31,175 bases of DNA, taken from the NCBI GenBank assembly GCA_019683665.1, contig JADGIB010000005.1:1-31175 (forward strand), in the 5' to 3' direction. This DNA is from Solirubrobacteraceae bacterium (GTDB lineage: Bacteria; Actinomycetota; Thermoleophilia; Solirubrobacterales; Solirubrobacteraceae). Shown here one piece after another: positions 8,110-15,050 of this stretch. Every line of letters begins with the position of its first letter. Within the stretch, counting starts at the first letter, position 1. Under the pieces are notes generated by a model. The model was not told the DNA's origin, made no database searches, and saw nothing but the letters and a program-made list of their open reading frames with translations. The translations under genes and the position numbers were made by a program.

Positions 8110-9054
8110 CTAGTTCCCTGCGGCGGTGGCCCTGGGGTGCGCGGCGAAGTACACGTCCCGCAGCCGCTCGGCCGACAGGTGCGTGTACATCTGGGTCGTG
8201 GCGATGTCGGCGTGGCCGAGCATCTCCTGCAGCGAGCGCAGGTCGCAGCCGCCCGCGAGCAGGTGGGTGGCGAACGTGTGGCGCAGCGTGTGCGGGCTCA
8301 TCCTCCCCTCCAGGCCCGCGGCGCGCGCGTAGCGCTGGACGATCTTGTAGAGCCCCTGGCGGGTGAGGCCCGCCCCGCGCTGGTTGACGAACAGGTGCGG
8401 CTCGGGGGCCAGGCCGACGAGCTTCGGCCGCCCGCGCTCGAGGTAGACGCGGACCGCGTCGACCGCCTCGCGGCCGATCGGCACGATCCGCTCCTTGGAG
8501 CCCTTGCCCGTCGCGCGCAGGACGGCCGCGTCGAGGTCGACGTCGCCGAGGCGCAGCCCGATCGCCTCCGAGGCGCGCAGGCCGCACGCGTACATGAGCT
8601 CGAGCAGCGCGCGGTCGCGCAGGACGGCCGGCTCGGTCCCGCGCGGAGCGGCCAGCAGCCGGGCGACCTCGTCGCGGCTGAGGACCTTCGGCAGCCGCTG
8701 GTCCTTGCGCGGCGCGCGCAGGTCGGCGGTCGGGTCGTGGGCGATGATCTCCTCGCGGCGCAGGTGGCGGTAGAACGAGCGCAGGCAGGCCGCCTTGCGC
8801 TGGAGCGTCGCGTTGGCCGCGGGCGGGCGCTCGGGCGGGTCCCCGGCGGCGAGGTCGCTCAGGAACGCGGCGAGGTCGGCGTGCCGGGCGGCGACGACGT
8901 CGACGCCGCGGCGCTGCAGCCAGGCGCCGAACTGGAGCAGGTCGGAGCGGTAGGCCTCCAGCGTGTTGCGCGACAGGCCGCGCTCGAACTCCAGGTAGGC
9001 GAGGAAGTCGAGCACGAGGTGCTCGTGGGGCCGGGCGTCGACGGTGGCGGACAC
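8110..9054 (-). CDS. xerD: Tyrosine recombinase XerD-like
   Basis: The 314-aa recombinase has an N-terminal SAM-like core-binding domain (~10-105, LSRNTLEAYRSDL) and a C-terminal catalytic domain. All active-site residues are present: R160 (CGLRASE), K184 (GKGSKER), H255 and R258 (HTLRH), H281 (LGHA) and Y290 (MYTH). XerD with XerC resolves chromosome dimers at dif beside FtsK. The Nudix-xerD pairing matches M. tuberculosis Rv1700-Rv1701. The chosen start is GTG at 9052-9054, which gives the family N-terminus; the frame stays open upstream into the Nudix gene. No Shine-Dalgarno lies at normal distance; an AAAGGGGGA stretch is about 28 nt upstream. A small hairpin (9102-9107 with 9113-9118) lies in the 71-nt gap after Nudix. 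Confidence 0.93.
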   Translation of the reverse strand: MSATVDARPHEHLVLDFLAYLEFERGLSRNTLEAYRSDLLQFGAWLQRRGVDVVAARHADLAAFLSDLAAGDPPERPPAANATLQRKAACLRSFYRHLRREEIIAHDPTADLRAPRKDQRLPKVLSRDEVARLLAAPRGTEPAVLRDRALLELMYACGLRASEAIGLRLGDVDLDAAVLRATGKGSKERIVPIGREAVDAVRVYLERGRPKLVGLAPEPHLFVNQRGAGLTRQGLYKIVQRYARAAGLEGRMSPHTLRHTFATHLLAGGCDLRSLQEMLGHADIATTQMYTHLSAERLRDVYFAAHPRATAAGN

Positions 9055-9125
9055 GGAGGCGGGTTTCGGCCCGGCCGCCCCGTCCCCCTTTCGCTGCAAG
9101 CCGCCCGTCACGCGGGCGCGGCCGG

Positions 9126-9680
9126 CTACGGGCGCCAGCCCGCCGCCAGCCGCTCCTTGAGCAGGAGCAGGCCGATGAGCGTCTTGGAGTCGGTGCTGCG
9201 CGCGATCGCCTCGTCGAGGCGGTCCAGCGGCCAGGCGACGACCTCGATGCGCTCGTCCTCGGTCGCCTCGGCCTGCGCGTCGCTGAGCCCGGAGGCGAGG
9301 TAGATGTGGATCTCCTCGTCCATGACGCCGCAGCTCGTGAAGAACGACTTCAGGTGCTCGAGGCGGGCGGCGCGCTTGCCGACCTCCTCGGCCAGCTCGC
9401 GCTGGGCGTTCTCCTCGGGCGACTCGCCGTCGACGTCGAGCTTGCCGGCCGGGATCTCGAGCATGTCGGGCTCGCCGACGGCCTGGCGGGGCTGGACGAC
9501 GAGCCACACGTGCTCGTCGTCGACGGGCACGGTGGCGACGGCGCCGGGGTGGCGGACGATCTCGCGCTCGGCCTCCGTCCCGTCCTGCGTGTAGCGGAAC
9601 GTCACCTCGTCGACGGCGATGACGTCGCCCTGCCAGGCCCGGCGCGCCGGGCCGACCTGCTCGAAGTCGCGGTCACTCAT
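9126..9680 (-). CDS. Nudix hydrolase, ADP-ribose pyrophosphatase type
   Basis: The 184-aa protein has the IPAGKLD...ESPEENAQRELAEEVG Nudix box. The REL-AEE-VG core is intact, with one extra residue between the box glycine and first glutamate compared with the simple G-x5-E form. The upstream region with VVQPRQAVG fits the ADP-ribose pyrophosphatase (NudF-like) branch, which cleaves ADP-ribose to AMP and ribose 5-phosphate in the cytosol. Its ATG overlaps the DUF3866 stop by 8 nt (ATGAGTGA), so the two are translationally coupled. The place before xerD corresponds to Rv1700. Exact substrate is inferred from family only. Confidence 0.92.
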   Translation of the reverse strand: MSDRDFEQVGPARRAWQGDVIAVDEVTFRYTQDGTEAEREIVRHPGAVATVPVDDEHVWLVVQPRQAVGEPDMLEIPAGKLDVDGESPEENAQRELAEEVGKRAARLEHLKSFFTSCGVMDEEIHIYLASGLSDAQAEATEDERIEVVAWPLDRLDEAIARSTDSKTLIGLLLLKERLAAGWRP

Positions 9681-10626
9681 CGCCGTGCAGTGTCGCAGCG
9701 AGCACGCGCCCGCCGGCGGCCGCCGCCGCGAACAGGAGCGGGTCGTCGCGGCCCATCGACCGCTGCGGCCACGGGAAGCCGTCGAGGGCGCCGCTGGCCA
9801 CGCGCCAGTCGTGGCGGCCGTCGGCGGGGACGTCGGCGCCCTCGGGCACCGGGACGATCACCGGCCTGAGGAGGAGGTCGAGGACGGTGCGGGTGTGGTG
9901 CGACAGGCCGCGGTGGCGCTCGCGCGGGTCGCTGGACGACATCCGCGGCACGACGATCGCCGGCAGCCCGAGCGCGAGCGCGGCGTGGGCGCTGTCGAGC
10001 GCGACGAGCCCGCCGTGGCCCAGGCGGGTGCCGGAGCCGAGGATGCCCGGGCCGGGGCCGCAGACGACCGCGTCGCAGTCCTCGAGGGCGGCGGCGATCG
10101 CGCCCGCGGTAGAGATCGCCTCGCGCTCGCCGCCGTAGGCGGGGCCGGCGGTGACGTGGGCGGCGAGCAGCCCCCGCCCGCGCAGCTCGGCCACCGTGCG
10201 CGACAGCGCCCCGGGCAGCGCGCCGCCCGCGGTCTGCACGTAGCCGAGCCGCCCGCCGCCGGCCTGGGCGAACGCCCACGCCAGCGGGGCGAGCTGGCCG
10301 TGGAGGCCGATCGTCGCGACCGGGCCGCGCGCGCCGGCCGGATCGCCGTCGGCGACCTCGACGGCGTGCTGGACCGGCGTGTAGTTCAGCTTCATCACGT
10401 GGACGCCCGGACGGCCGTCGGACTCAAGCCCGCGCGTCAGGTTGACGATGAGGACGTCGTAACCGCCGGAGCCGAGGCCGAGGGTCCGGGCCTGGACGTT
10501 CACGATCACCTCGTCCCCCGGCTGCGGCGGCGGATGGAGGGCCGGGTCGGACCACGCGCGTCCCAGCTCGGTGTCCGCCCACGGCCCGTCGGCGGCGATG
10601 ACGACGGTCCGGCGCAGCGCGAGCAC
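9673..10626 (-). CDS. DUF3866 family protein, function unknown
   Basis: The 317-aa cytosolic protein matches what I know of DUF3866, a conserved actinobacterial family without assigned function. Visible features are a Gly-rich stretch LGLGSGGYDVLIVNLTRG, VHVMKLNYTPVQHAVE, CDAVVCGPGPGILGSGTRLGHGG and VPRMSSSDPRERHRGLSHHTRTVLDLLL, where the SHHTRT motif looks like a possible active or ligand site. No membrane segments. The GTG at 10624-10626 is preceded by TACGGT exactly 7 nt upstream, the arrangement expected for a leaderless mRNA; tlyA has the same hexamer and spacing. It is first in the minus-strand group and overlaps the Nudix start by 8 nt, suggesting a job tied to ADP-ribose or nucleotide-sugar turnover (inference). 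Confidence 0.85.
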   Translation of the reverse strand: MLALRRTVVIAADGPWADTELGRAWSDPALHPPPQPGDEVIVNVQARTLGLGSGGYDVLIVNLTRGLESDGRPGVHVMKLNYTPVQHAVEVADGDPAGARGPVATIGLHGQLAPLAWAFAQAGGGRLGYVQTAGGALPGALSRTVAELRGRGLLAAHVTAGPAYGGEREAISTAGAIAAALEDCDAVVCGPGPGILGSGTRLGHGGLVALDSAHAALALGLPAIVVPRMSSSDPRERHRGLSHHTRTVLDLLLRPVIVPVPEGADVPADGRHDWRVASGALDGFPWPQRSMGRDDPLLFAAAAAGGRVLAATLHGDE

Positions 10627-10633
10627 GCCCGGG

Positions 10634-10639
10634 ACCGTA
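10634..10639 (-). promoter_or_regulatory. Candidate -10 (TACGGT) for DUF3866
   Basis: TACGGT ends 7 nt before the GTG start, predicting transcription from the start codon itself. It forms most of the left arm of a perfect inverted repeat, CCGTAG (10635-10640)-CGA-CTACGG (10644-10649), which could be an operator. Confidence 0.45.
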
Positions 10640-10682
10640 GCGACTACGGAAGGGGAGCGATGAGGGCCACGGATGCCACCTA

Positions 10683-10704
10683 TCCGAGACACACGGATCT
10701 CGGA
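10683..10704. repeat. Inverted repeat, 7-bp arms, in a control region
   Basis: TCCGAGA (10683-10689) and TCTCGGA (10698-10704) are perfect inverted repeats with an 8-nt centre. They lie between the divergent DUF3866 and small-membrane-protein starts. The local third-position GC drop shows the stretch is not coding. Confidence 0.45.
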
Positions 10705-10722
10705 GCCGGAGCTACGGAGCGA

Positions 10723-10747
10723 CGTTCCGTGCGAACGCCCGGTTCGC
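10723..10747. promoter_or_regulatory. Overlapping GAAC/GTTC palindromes (LexA-like but wrong spacing)
   Basis: CGTTC (10723-10727)-N5-GAACG (10733-10737) overlaps GCGAAC (10731-10736)-GCCCG-GTTCGC (10742-10747). The second palindrome differs from the SOS-type box before recN (CGAAC-GCCC-GTTCG) by one extra central G. Its right arm covers the predicted -35 of the 39-aa membrane protein. Mycobacterial and Bacillus-type LexA sites have a 4-nt centre, so LexA binding is doubtful; another dimeric repressor is possible. Confidence 0.45.
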
Positions 10748-10770
10748 AGGTCAGCGCGCGGACAGATACT
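10743..10770 (+). promoter_or_regulatory. Candidate promoter of the 39-aa membrane protein
   Basis: TTCGCA (10743-10748) and GATACT (10765-10770) are 16 nt apart, each matching the -35 and -10 consensus at four of six bases. The -10 ends 6 nt before the ATG at 10777, which predicts a leaderless mRNA and explains the missing Shine-Dalgarno. Confidence 0.4.
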
Positions 10771-10776
10771 CGGGCC

Positions 10777-10896
10777 ATGCGCAAGCCCCTCCCCTCGCAG
10801 GCTCCGAGCACCGGCCCCGCCCGGGCCGTCGGCCTCGTCCTGGCCGCCATCTGCGTGGCGGTCGTCTTCGCTCCGGTGATCGTCGCCCTCGCCTGA
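10777..10896 (+). CDS. Small single-pass membrane protein, 39 aa, unrecognised
   Basis: The 39-residue protein has a basic, Pro-rich N-terminus (MRKPLPSQAPS) and one hydrophobic helix at ~16-38 (VGLVLAAICVAVVFAPVIV), so it should sit in the membrane with its N-terminus inside. 37 of 39 sense codons end in G or C, the coding signature of the neighbours. The in-frame region upstream (10660-10776) has only about 63% GC3, so I prefer the ATG at 10777. The alternative ATG at 10660 has a good Shine-Dalgarno (AAGGGGAG) and would give 78 aa. A perfect 10-bp hairpin follows 8 nt after the stop. I recognise no family; the size resembles SOS-induced or stress-induced small membrane proteins such as SidA, but that is analogy only. 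Confidence 0.6.
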   Translation: MRKPLPSQAPSTGPARAVGLVLAAICVAVVFAPVIVALA

Positions 10897-10904
10897 CCCC
10901 TCTC

Positions 10905-10927
10905 GCGCCGCGGCCCCGCCGCGGCGC
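10905..10927. terminator. Perfect 10-bp GC hairpin
   Basis: GCGCCGCGGC (10905-10914) pairs with GCCGCGGCGC (10918-10927) around CCC. It lies 8 nt after the small-protein stop and just before the TATCGT hexamer of the acyl-CoA dehydrogenase gene. With no U-tract it may be a terminator of the small gene or an operator at the next gene's -35 region. Confidence 0.5.
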
Positions 10928-10929
10928 AC

Positions 10930-10935
10930 TATCGT
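10930..10935 (+). promoter_or_regulatory. Candidate -10 (TATCGT) for the acyl-CoA dehydrogenase
   Basis: TATCGT ends exactly 6 nt before the ATG at 10942, the spacing expected for a leaderless transcript. No Shine-Dalgarno is visible for this gene. Confidence 0.45.
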
Positions 10936-10941
10936 CCGCCC

Positions 10942-12180
10942 ATGGACTTCGAGCCGACCGCGCGCAGCCGCGAGCTGCAGGAGCGGCTGACGGCCTTCAT
11001 GGAGGAGCGGGTCCTGCCCGCCGAGGCCGTCTACGAGCGCCAGTTGCGGGAGAGCGGCGACCCGCACTTCCACCCGCCGGTCATGGAGGAGCTGAAGGCC
11101 GAGGCGCGCCGGCGCGGCCTGTGGAACCTCTTCCACCCCGACCCCGCGTACGGCCCGGGCCTCACGTGCGCCGAGTACGCGCCGCTGGCCGAGATCTCCG
11201 GGCGCAGCCACATCGCCCCGGAGGCGATCAACTGCGCCGCGCCCGACACCGGGAACATGGAGGTCCTCACCCGGTTCGGCACCGAGGAGCAGAAGGCGCG
11301 CTGGCTGCGCCCGCTGCTCGACGGCGAGATCCGCTCGGCGTTCGCGATGACCGAGCCCGACGTCGCCTCCTCGGACGCGACGAACATCCGGCTGCGGATC
11401 GAGCGCGACAGGGACGAGTACGTCCTCAACGGGCGCAAGTGGTGGACGTCGGGGGCGATGCGCGAGCGCTGCGCCGTCTTCATCGTCATGGGCAGGACGG
11501 ACCCCGACGCGCCCCCCTACCGCCAGCAGTCGATGATCCTCGTGCCGCGCGACACGCCCGGCGTGCGGATCGTGCGCAACCTGCCCGTCTTCGGCTACAC
11601 CGACCCCGAGGGCCACGCCGAGGTCGTCTTCGAGGACGTCCGCGTCCCGGCGTCCAACCTGATCGGCGGCGAGGGCGACGGGTTCATGATCGCCCAGGCG
11701 CGCCTGGGCCCCGGTCGCGTCCACCACTGCATGCGCGCGATCGGAGCGGCCGAGCTCGCGCTCGAGGCGCTCTGCCGCCGGGCCGTCTCGCGCACGACGT
11801 TCGGCGCCCCGGTCGCCACGCGCGGCAACGTCCTCGACTGGATCGCCGAGGCGCGTATCGAGATCGAGATGGCGCGCCTGCTGACGCTGAAGACCGCGTG
11901 GCTCATCGACACGGTCGGCAACCGGCGCGCGCGGACCGAGATCGCCGCGATCAAGGTCGCCGCGCCGAACATCGCGCTGAAGGTCATCGACCGGGCCATC
12001 CAGGTCCACGGCGGCGGCGGCGTGTCGGACGACTTCCCGCTCGCGCGGCTCTACGCCGGGATGCGGACGCTGCGGCTCGCCGACGGGCCCGACGAGGTCC
12101 ACAAGCTGTCGATCGCGCGGCGCGAGCTGCGCCGCCACGTCGCCGAGGCCGAGGCGGCGAGCGCCGCCGCGCCGCCGTAG
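10942..12180 (+). CDS. Acyl-CoA dehydrogenase, ACAD10/11-like
   Basis: The 412-aa flavoenzyme should oxidise an acyl-CoA to the trans-2-enoyl-CoA using FAD, passing electrons to ETF. The N-terminal helical domain is followed by FAMTEPDVASSDATNI (FAD-binding, ~130-145) and NGRKWWTSGA; the C-terminal helical domain contains RTTFG and IQVHGGGGVSDDFPLARLYAGMRTLRLADGPDEVH. The last motif is characteristic of the dehydrogenase domain of ACAD10/ACAD11. Where medium-chain enzymes carry the catalytic Glu (YEGTSQ) this one has Asp381 (ADGPDE). The aminoglycoside-phosphotransferase-like domain of human ACAD10/11 is absent. The chain is specific for neither length nor branching by sequence alone. No beta-oxidation partners lie nearby. 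It runs into a hairpin and then the multicopper oxidase, 41 nt downstream. Confidence 0.93.
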   Translation: MDFEPTARSRELQERLTAFMEERVLPAEAVYERQLRESGDPHFHPPVMEELKAEARRRGLWNLFHPDPAYGPGLTCAEYAPLAEISGRSHIAPEAINCAAPDTGNMEVLTRFGTEEQKARWLRPLLDGEIRSAFAMTEPDVASSDATNIRLRIERDRDEYVLNGRKWWTSGAMRERCAVFIVMGRTDPDAPPYRQQSMILVPRDTPGVRIVRNLPVFGYTDPEGHAEVVFEDVRVPASNLIGGEGDGFMIAQARLGPGRVHHCMRAIGAAELALEALCRRAVSRTTFGAPVATRGNVLDWIAEARIEIEMARLLTLKTAWLIDTVGNRRARTEIAAIKVAAPNIALKVIDRAIQVHGGGGVSDDFPLARLYAGMRTLRLADGPDEVHKLSIARRELRRHVAEAEAASAAAPP

Positions 12181-12185
12181 GCGCC

Positions 12186-12214
12186 GGATCCGTCCGCCCG
12201 GACGGACAGGATCC
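12186..12214. terminator. Hairpin between acyl-CoA dehydrogenase and multicopper oxidase
   Basis: CCGTCCG (12190-12196) pairs with CGGACGG (12199-12205) around CC, flanked by two GGATCC copies (12186-12191, 12209-12214) that extend the stem imperfectly. It lies 6 nt after the dehydrogenase stop. No U-tract, so a terminator or 5'-UTR element of the oxidase gene. Confidence 0.45.
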
Positions 12215-12221
12215 CGCCACC

Positions 12222-13921
12222 ATGCCCCGCCCGTCGCTGCGCGCGGTCGCCTGCGCGCTCGTCCTCGCCGCCGCGCTGCCCGCCGCGGCGGCGCACGCCC
12301 AGGAGCCGGCCGAGCTGCCCGCGTGGGCGCCGGTCGCCGGCCTGCCGTTCGCCGAGCCGCCCCAGCTCCACGCCCGCGGCGGCGTCCTGAAGGTCACGCT
12401 CGACGCCCGCCTGCAGACGATCGAGGTGTCCGGCTCGCCGGTCGTCGCGCAGAGCTACAACGGCCGGCTCATCGGGCCGACGCTCCACGTGCGCCCCGGG
12501 GACACGTCGAGGTGACGATCCGCAACGCGACCCCGCAGGCGACGAACATCCACTACCACGGGATGCACGTGTCGCCCAAGCGCGACCACGACAACGTGTT
12601 CCGCACGATGGCGCCGGGGACGACCGTCCGCTCGACGGTGACGCTGCCGCGCGACCACGCCCCCGGCACGTACTGGTACCACGCCCACCTGCACCCGCTG
12701 ACCGAGCCGCAGGTCATGGGCGGGATGTCCGGGCTCATCGTCGTCGAGGGCCTCGAGCGGCTCCTGCCGCGCGCGCTGCGCGGCGTGCCCCAGCGCCAGA
12801 TCGCCATCCGCGACCTCCAGGTCGACCCGGACGCGCCCGGCCAGGTCGCGCTCTCGTCGAACGAGATCGGCCTGCGGCGGCCGACGGTCCGGCTCGTCAA
12901 CGGCCTGCTCACCCCCCAGGCGGGGCTGCGCCAGGGCGAGACGCAGCTGTGGCGCCTGGCCAACATCAGCGCCGACGTCTTCTACGACGTGGAGCTCACG
13001 GGCCACGCCTTCACGGTGATCGCCGAGGACGGCGCCCCGCGCTGGCGGGTGCGGACCGTCGACCACCTCGTGATGCCGCCCGGCAAGCGCTACGACGTGC
13101 TCGTCACCGGCGGGGCGCCCGGCCGCCACCGGCTGCGCACGCGCGCCTACCCGCAGGAGGGCTTCGAGCTGCTGCCCGAGGCCGAGCTGATGACCGTCGA
13201 CGTGACGCCCGGGACGGCGGCGCCCGCCCCGCGCGTCCCGCGGCGGCTCCACACGCCGGCCCGGCCGGTCTCCGGCCGCCGGGTGGCGCGCAAGCGGACG
13301 TTCACGTTCGGCTTCGACCTCGGCCACACCGAGTACGCGCTCATCAACGGCAGGCCGTTCGACCCGAGCGTGACGAACGCGGCGCCCTACGTCGGCACCG
13401 TCGAGGAGTGGACGCTGCGCAACACGACGACCGAGGAGCACCCGTTCCACATCCACGTCAACGACTTCGAGGTCGTCGAGGTCAACGGCCGCCCCCACCG
13501 GGCCGACGGGCTGCAGGACGTCGTGACGATCCCGCCGCGCGACGCGTCGAGGAGGGCCGGCGAGGTCGTCATCCGCATCTGGTTCCGCCGCTACACCGGG
13601 CACTTCGTCTTCCACTGCCACATCCTCGCCCACGAGGACCACGGGATGATGAACACCGTCCAGGTGCGCCGCCGCGGCGAGCCGAGGACGCCCCCGCCCG
13701 GCGGCCATGCGCACCGGCCGATCGGGTCCGCGTCCGCGGCGGCGACGCCGACGGCGACCGCGGCGACGCCGACGGCGACGGCGACGGCGGCCGCGGCGGC
13801 CGTCCTGGCCGCGGGCGGGGCGCCGGGCGCCGCGACGGCCGGCGCGCGGGAGACCGCGGCCGAGCGCTGGGCGCGCCTGTGCCGCCTGCGCGAGCGCGCC
13901 GCGCGCCTGCGGCTCGTGTGA
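12222..13921 (+). pseudogene. Secreted three-domain multicopper oxidase, broken by a -1 frameshift
   Basis: The N-terminal part (ATG 12222) has a signal peptide (MPRPSLRAVACALVLAAALP..., likely cut after AHA) and runs to GPTLHVRPGDTSR, then TGA at 12513-12515. The next frame continues at once as VEVTIRNATPQATNIHYHGMH to the TGA at 13919-13921. Adding one G near 12506 restores RPGDTVEVTI, the usual laccase text. All copper motifs are intact downstream: IHYHG (~12548), WYHAH (~12675), HPFHIH (~13439) and HCHILAHEDHGMM (~13613). The family oxidises phenols or Cu(I)/Fe(II) with O2 outside the cell. The C-terminus carries an unusual Ala/Thr/Pro tail with a 7-residue repeat, then an Arg-rich end. 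Intact downstream motifs imply a recent mutation or a sequencing/assembly error; an AGGA lies near the start as a weak Shine-Dalgarno. Confidence 0.9.
13741..13779 (+). repeat. Direct repeat (21-nt period) in the oxidase C-terminal tail
   Basis: An identical 18-nt unit beginning GGCGACGCCG occurs at 13741-13758 and 13762-13779, encoding two ATPTATA heptads. It continues into a looser GCGACG run. Such low-complexity Ala/Thr/Pro tails can be flexible linkers; the in-frame period suggests replication slippage. Confidence 0.7.
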
Positions 13922-13922
13922 G

Positions 13923-15050
13923 TCAGGCCGCGGCGGCCTCGTCGAAGAGCGCGCACGTCACCGCGAGCATCTCCTCCAGGGCGGCGAAGCTCACCCGCTC
14001 GGTCGGCTCGTGGTTGCGCTCGGTGCCGTTGGCCAGGCAGACGCAGTGGAAGCCGCGGTGGACGAGGACGTTCGCGTCGGCGGCCGAGCCGGCCACGACG
14101 TGGCGGGGCTCGAAGCCGCAGGCGCGCAGCGCCCGCTCAGCCACGACGACGCCGGGCGCGTCGGGCCGGTGGCGGTAGCCGGGGAAGTACCGCTGCACCG
14201 ACACGTCGACGTCGACCGGGCCGGCCGGGTCGTTCGCCGCGTCCTGGATCGCGTCGATGATCTCCGTGACGAGCGCCTCCAGGCGGGCGTCGTCGATCGA
14301 GCGCGCCTCGCCGAGGAAGCGGGCGTGCTCGGGCACGACGTTCGTGCCCTCCACCCCGCCCTCGATGCCGCCGACGTTCGCGGTCGTCTCCGCGTCGATG
14401 CGCCCGAGCGGCATCGCCGCGATCGCGCGGGCGGCGGCGACGATCGCCGAGCGGCCGTCCTCGGGGCGCAGGCCGGCGTGGGCGGCCTGCCCGTGGAAGC
14501 GCGCCTCGACGCGGTACGCGCCCGGCGAGGCGATCACGATCTCGCCGATCGGCGTCGCCAGGTCGTAGACGTAGCCGAAGTCCGATCGCAGGACCGAGAC
14601 GTCGAACGCCTCGGCGCCGCGCAGCCCGCGCTCCTCCTGGAGCGTGAACAGGAGCTCGAGGCCGACCGGCGCGCCCTCGCGCACGGCCCGCTCGGCCGCG
14701 ACGAGCATGACCGCGACCGCCGCCTTGTTGTCGGCGCCGAGGATGTCGTCGTGGGCGTTCTCCCAGCCCCCGTCGACCTCGACCGGCTCGATCGGCACCG
14801 ACGGGTCGAGCCGCGGGACGGTGTCGAGGTGGGCGCACAGGAGGATCGACCGGCCGCCGGGCGGCGGCGGGACGCGGGCGAGCAGGTTCCCGAACGCGTC
14901 GCGCTCGACGGCCAGGCCGAGCGCCTCCAGCTCGCGGGCGACCGCGTCCGCGCACGCCGCCTCCTCGCCGCTGGGCGAGTCGATCGCGCAGAGCGCGGCG
15001 AACAGCTCGTGCAGGCGCCGGCGCTCGGCGTCAGTCGGACGGGGTCGCAC
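13923..15050 (-). CDS. M20-family metallopeptidase, peptidase T-like
   Basis: The 375-aa di-zinc exopeptidase has CAHLDTV (H74, D76), LGADNKAA (D107), the catalytic TLQEERGLRGA (E139, E140), a dimerisation/lid segment starting HGQAAHAG, and the final ligand in RNHEPTER. The EERGLRGAEAF and FDFGYV-like stretch is characteristic of the PepT-like branch that removes N-terminal residues from tripeptides. It is cytosolic, with no signal peptide. The start is GTG at 15048-15050, inside pyrG, overlapping its 3' end by 20 nt, so it is translated with pyrG. The 3' end abuts the convergent oxidase (1 nt apart). Exact substrate unknown. Confidence 0.92.
   Translation of the reverse strand: MRPRPTDAERRRLHELFAALCAIDSPSGEEAACADAVARELEALGLAVERDAFGNLLARVPPPPGGRSILLCAHLDTVPRLDPSVPIEPVEVDGGWENAHDDILGADNKAAVAVMLVAAERAVREGAPVGLELLFTLQEERGLRGAEAFDVSVLRSDFGYVYDLATPIGEIVIASPGAYRVEARFHGQAAHAGLRPEDGRSAIVAAARAIAAMPLGRIDAETTANVGGIEGGVEGTNVVPEHARFLGEARSIDDARLEALVTEIIDAIQDAANDPAGPVDVDVSVQRYFPGYRHRPDAPGVVVAERALRACGFEPRHVVAGSAADANVLVHRGFHCVCLANGTERNHEPTERVSFAALEEMLAVTCALFDEAAAA

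Noticed and set aside
8107..8112. TAGCAT ten nt before the deoB start as a further TANNNT promoter
   Set aside because: Its TAG is the stop codon of xerD, so the match is not independent evidence.
10660..10896. A 78-aa version of the small membrane protein starting at ATG 10660 with a good Shine-Dalgarno
   Set aside because: The added 39 codons have about 63% G/C at third positions against about 95% in the downstream part, and the stretch is packed with inverted repeats. Kept as an alternative, not as the call.
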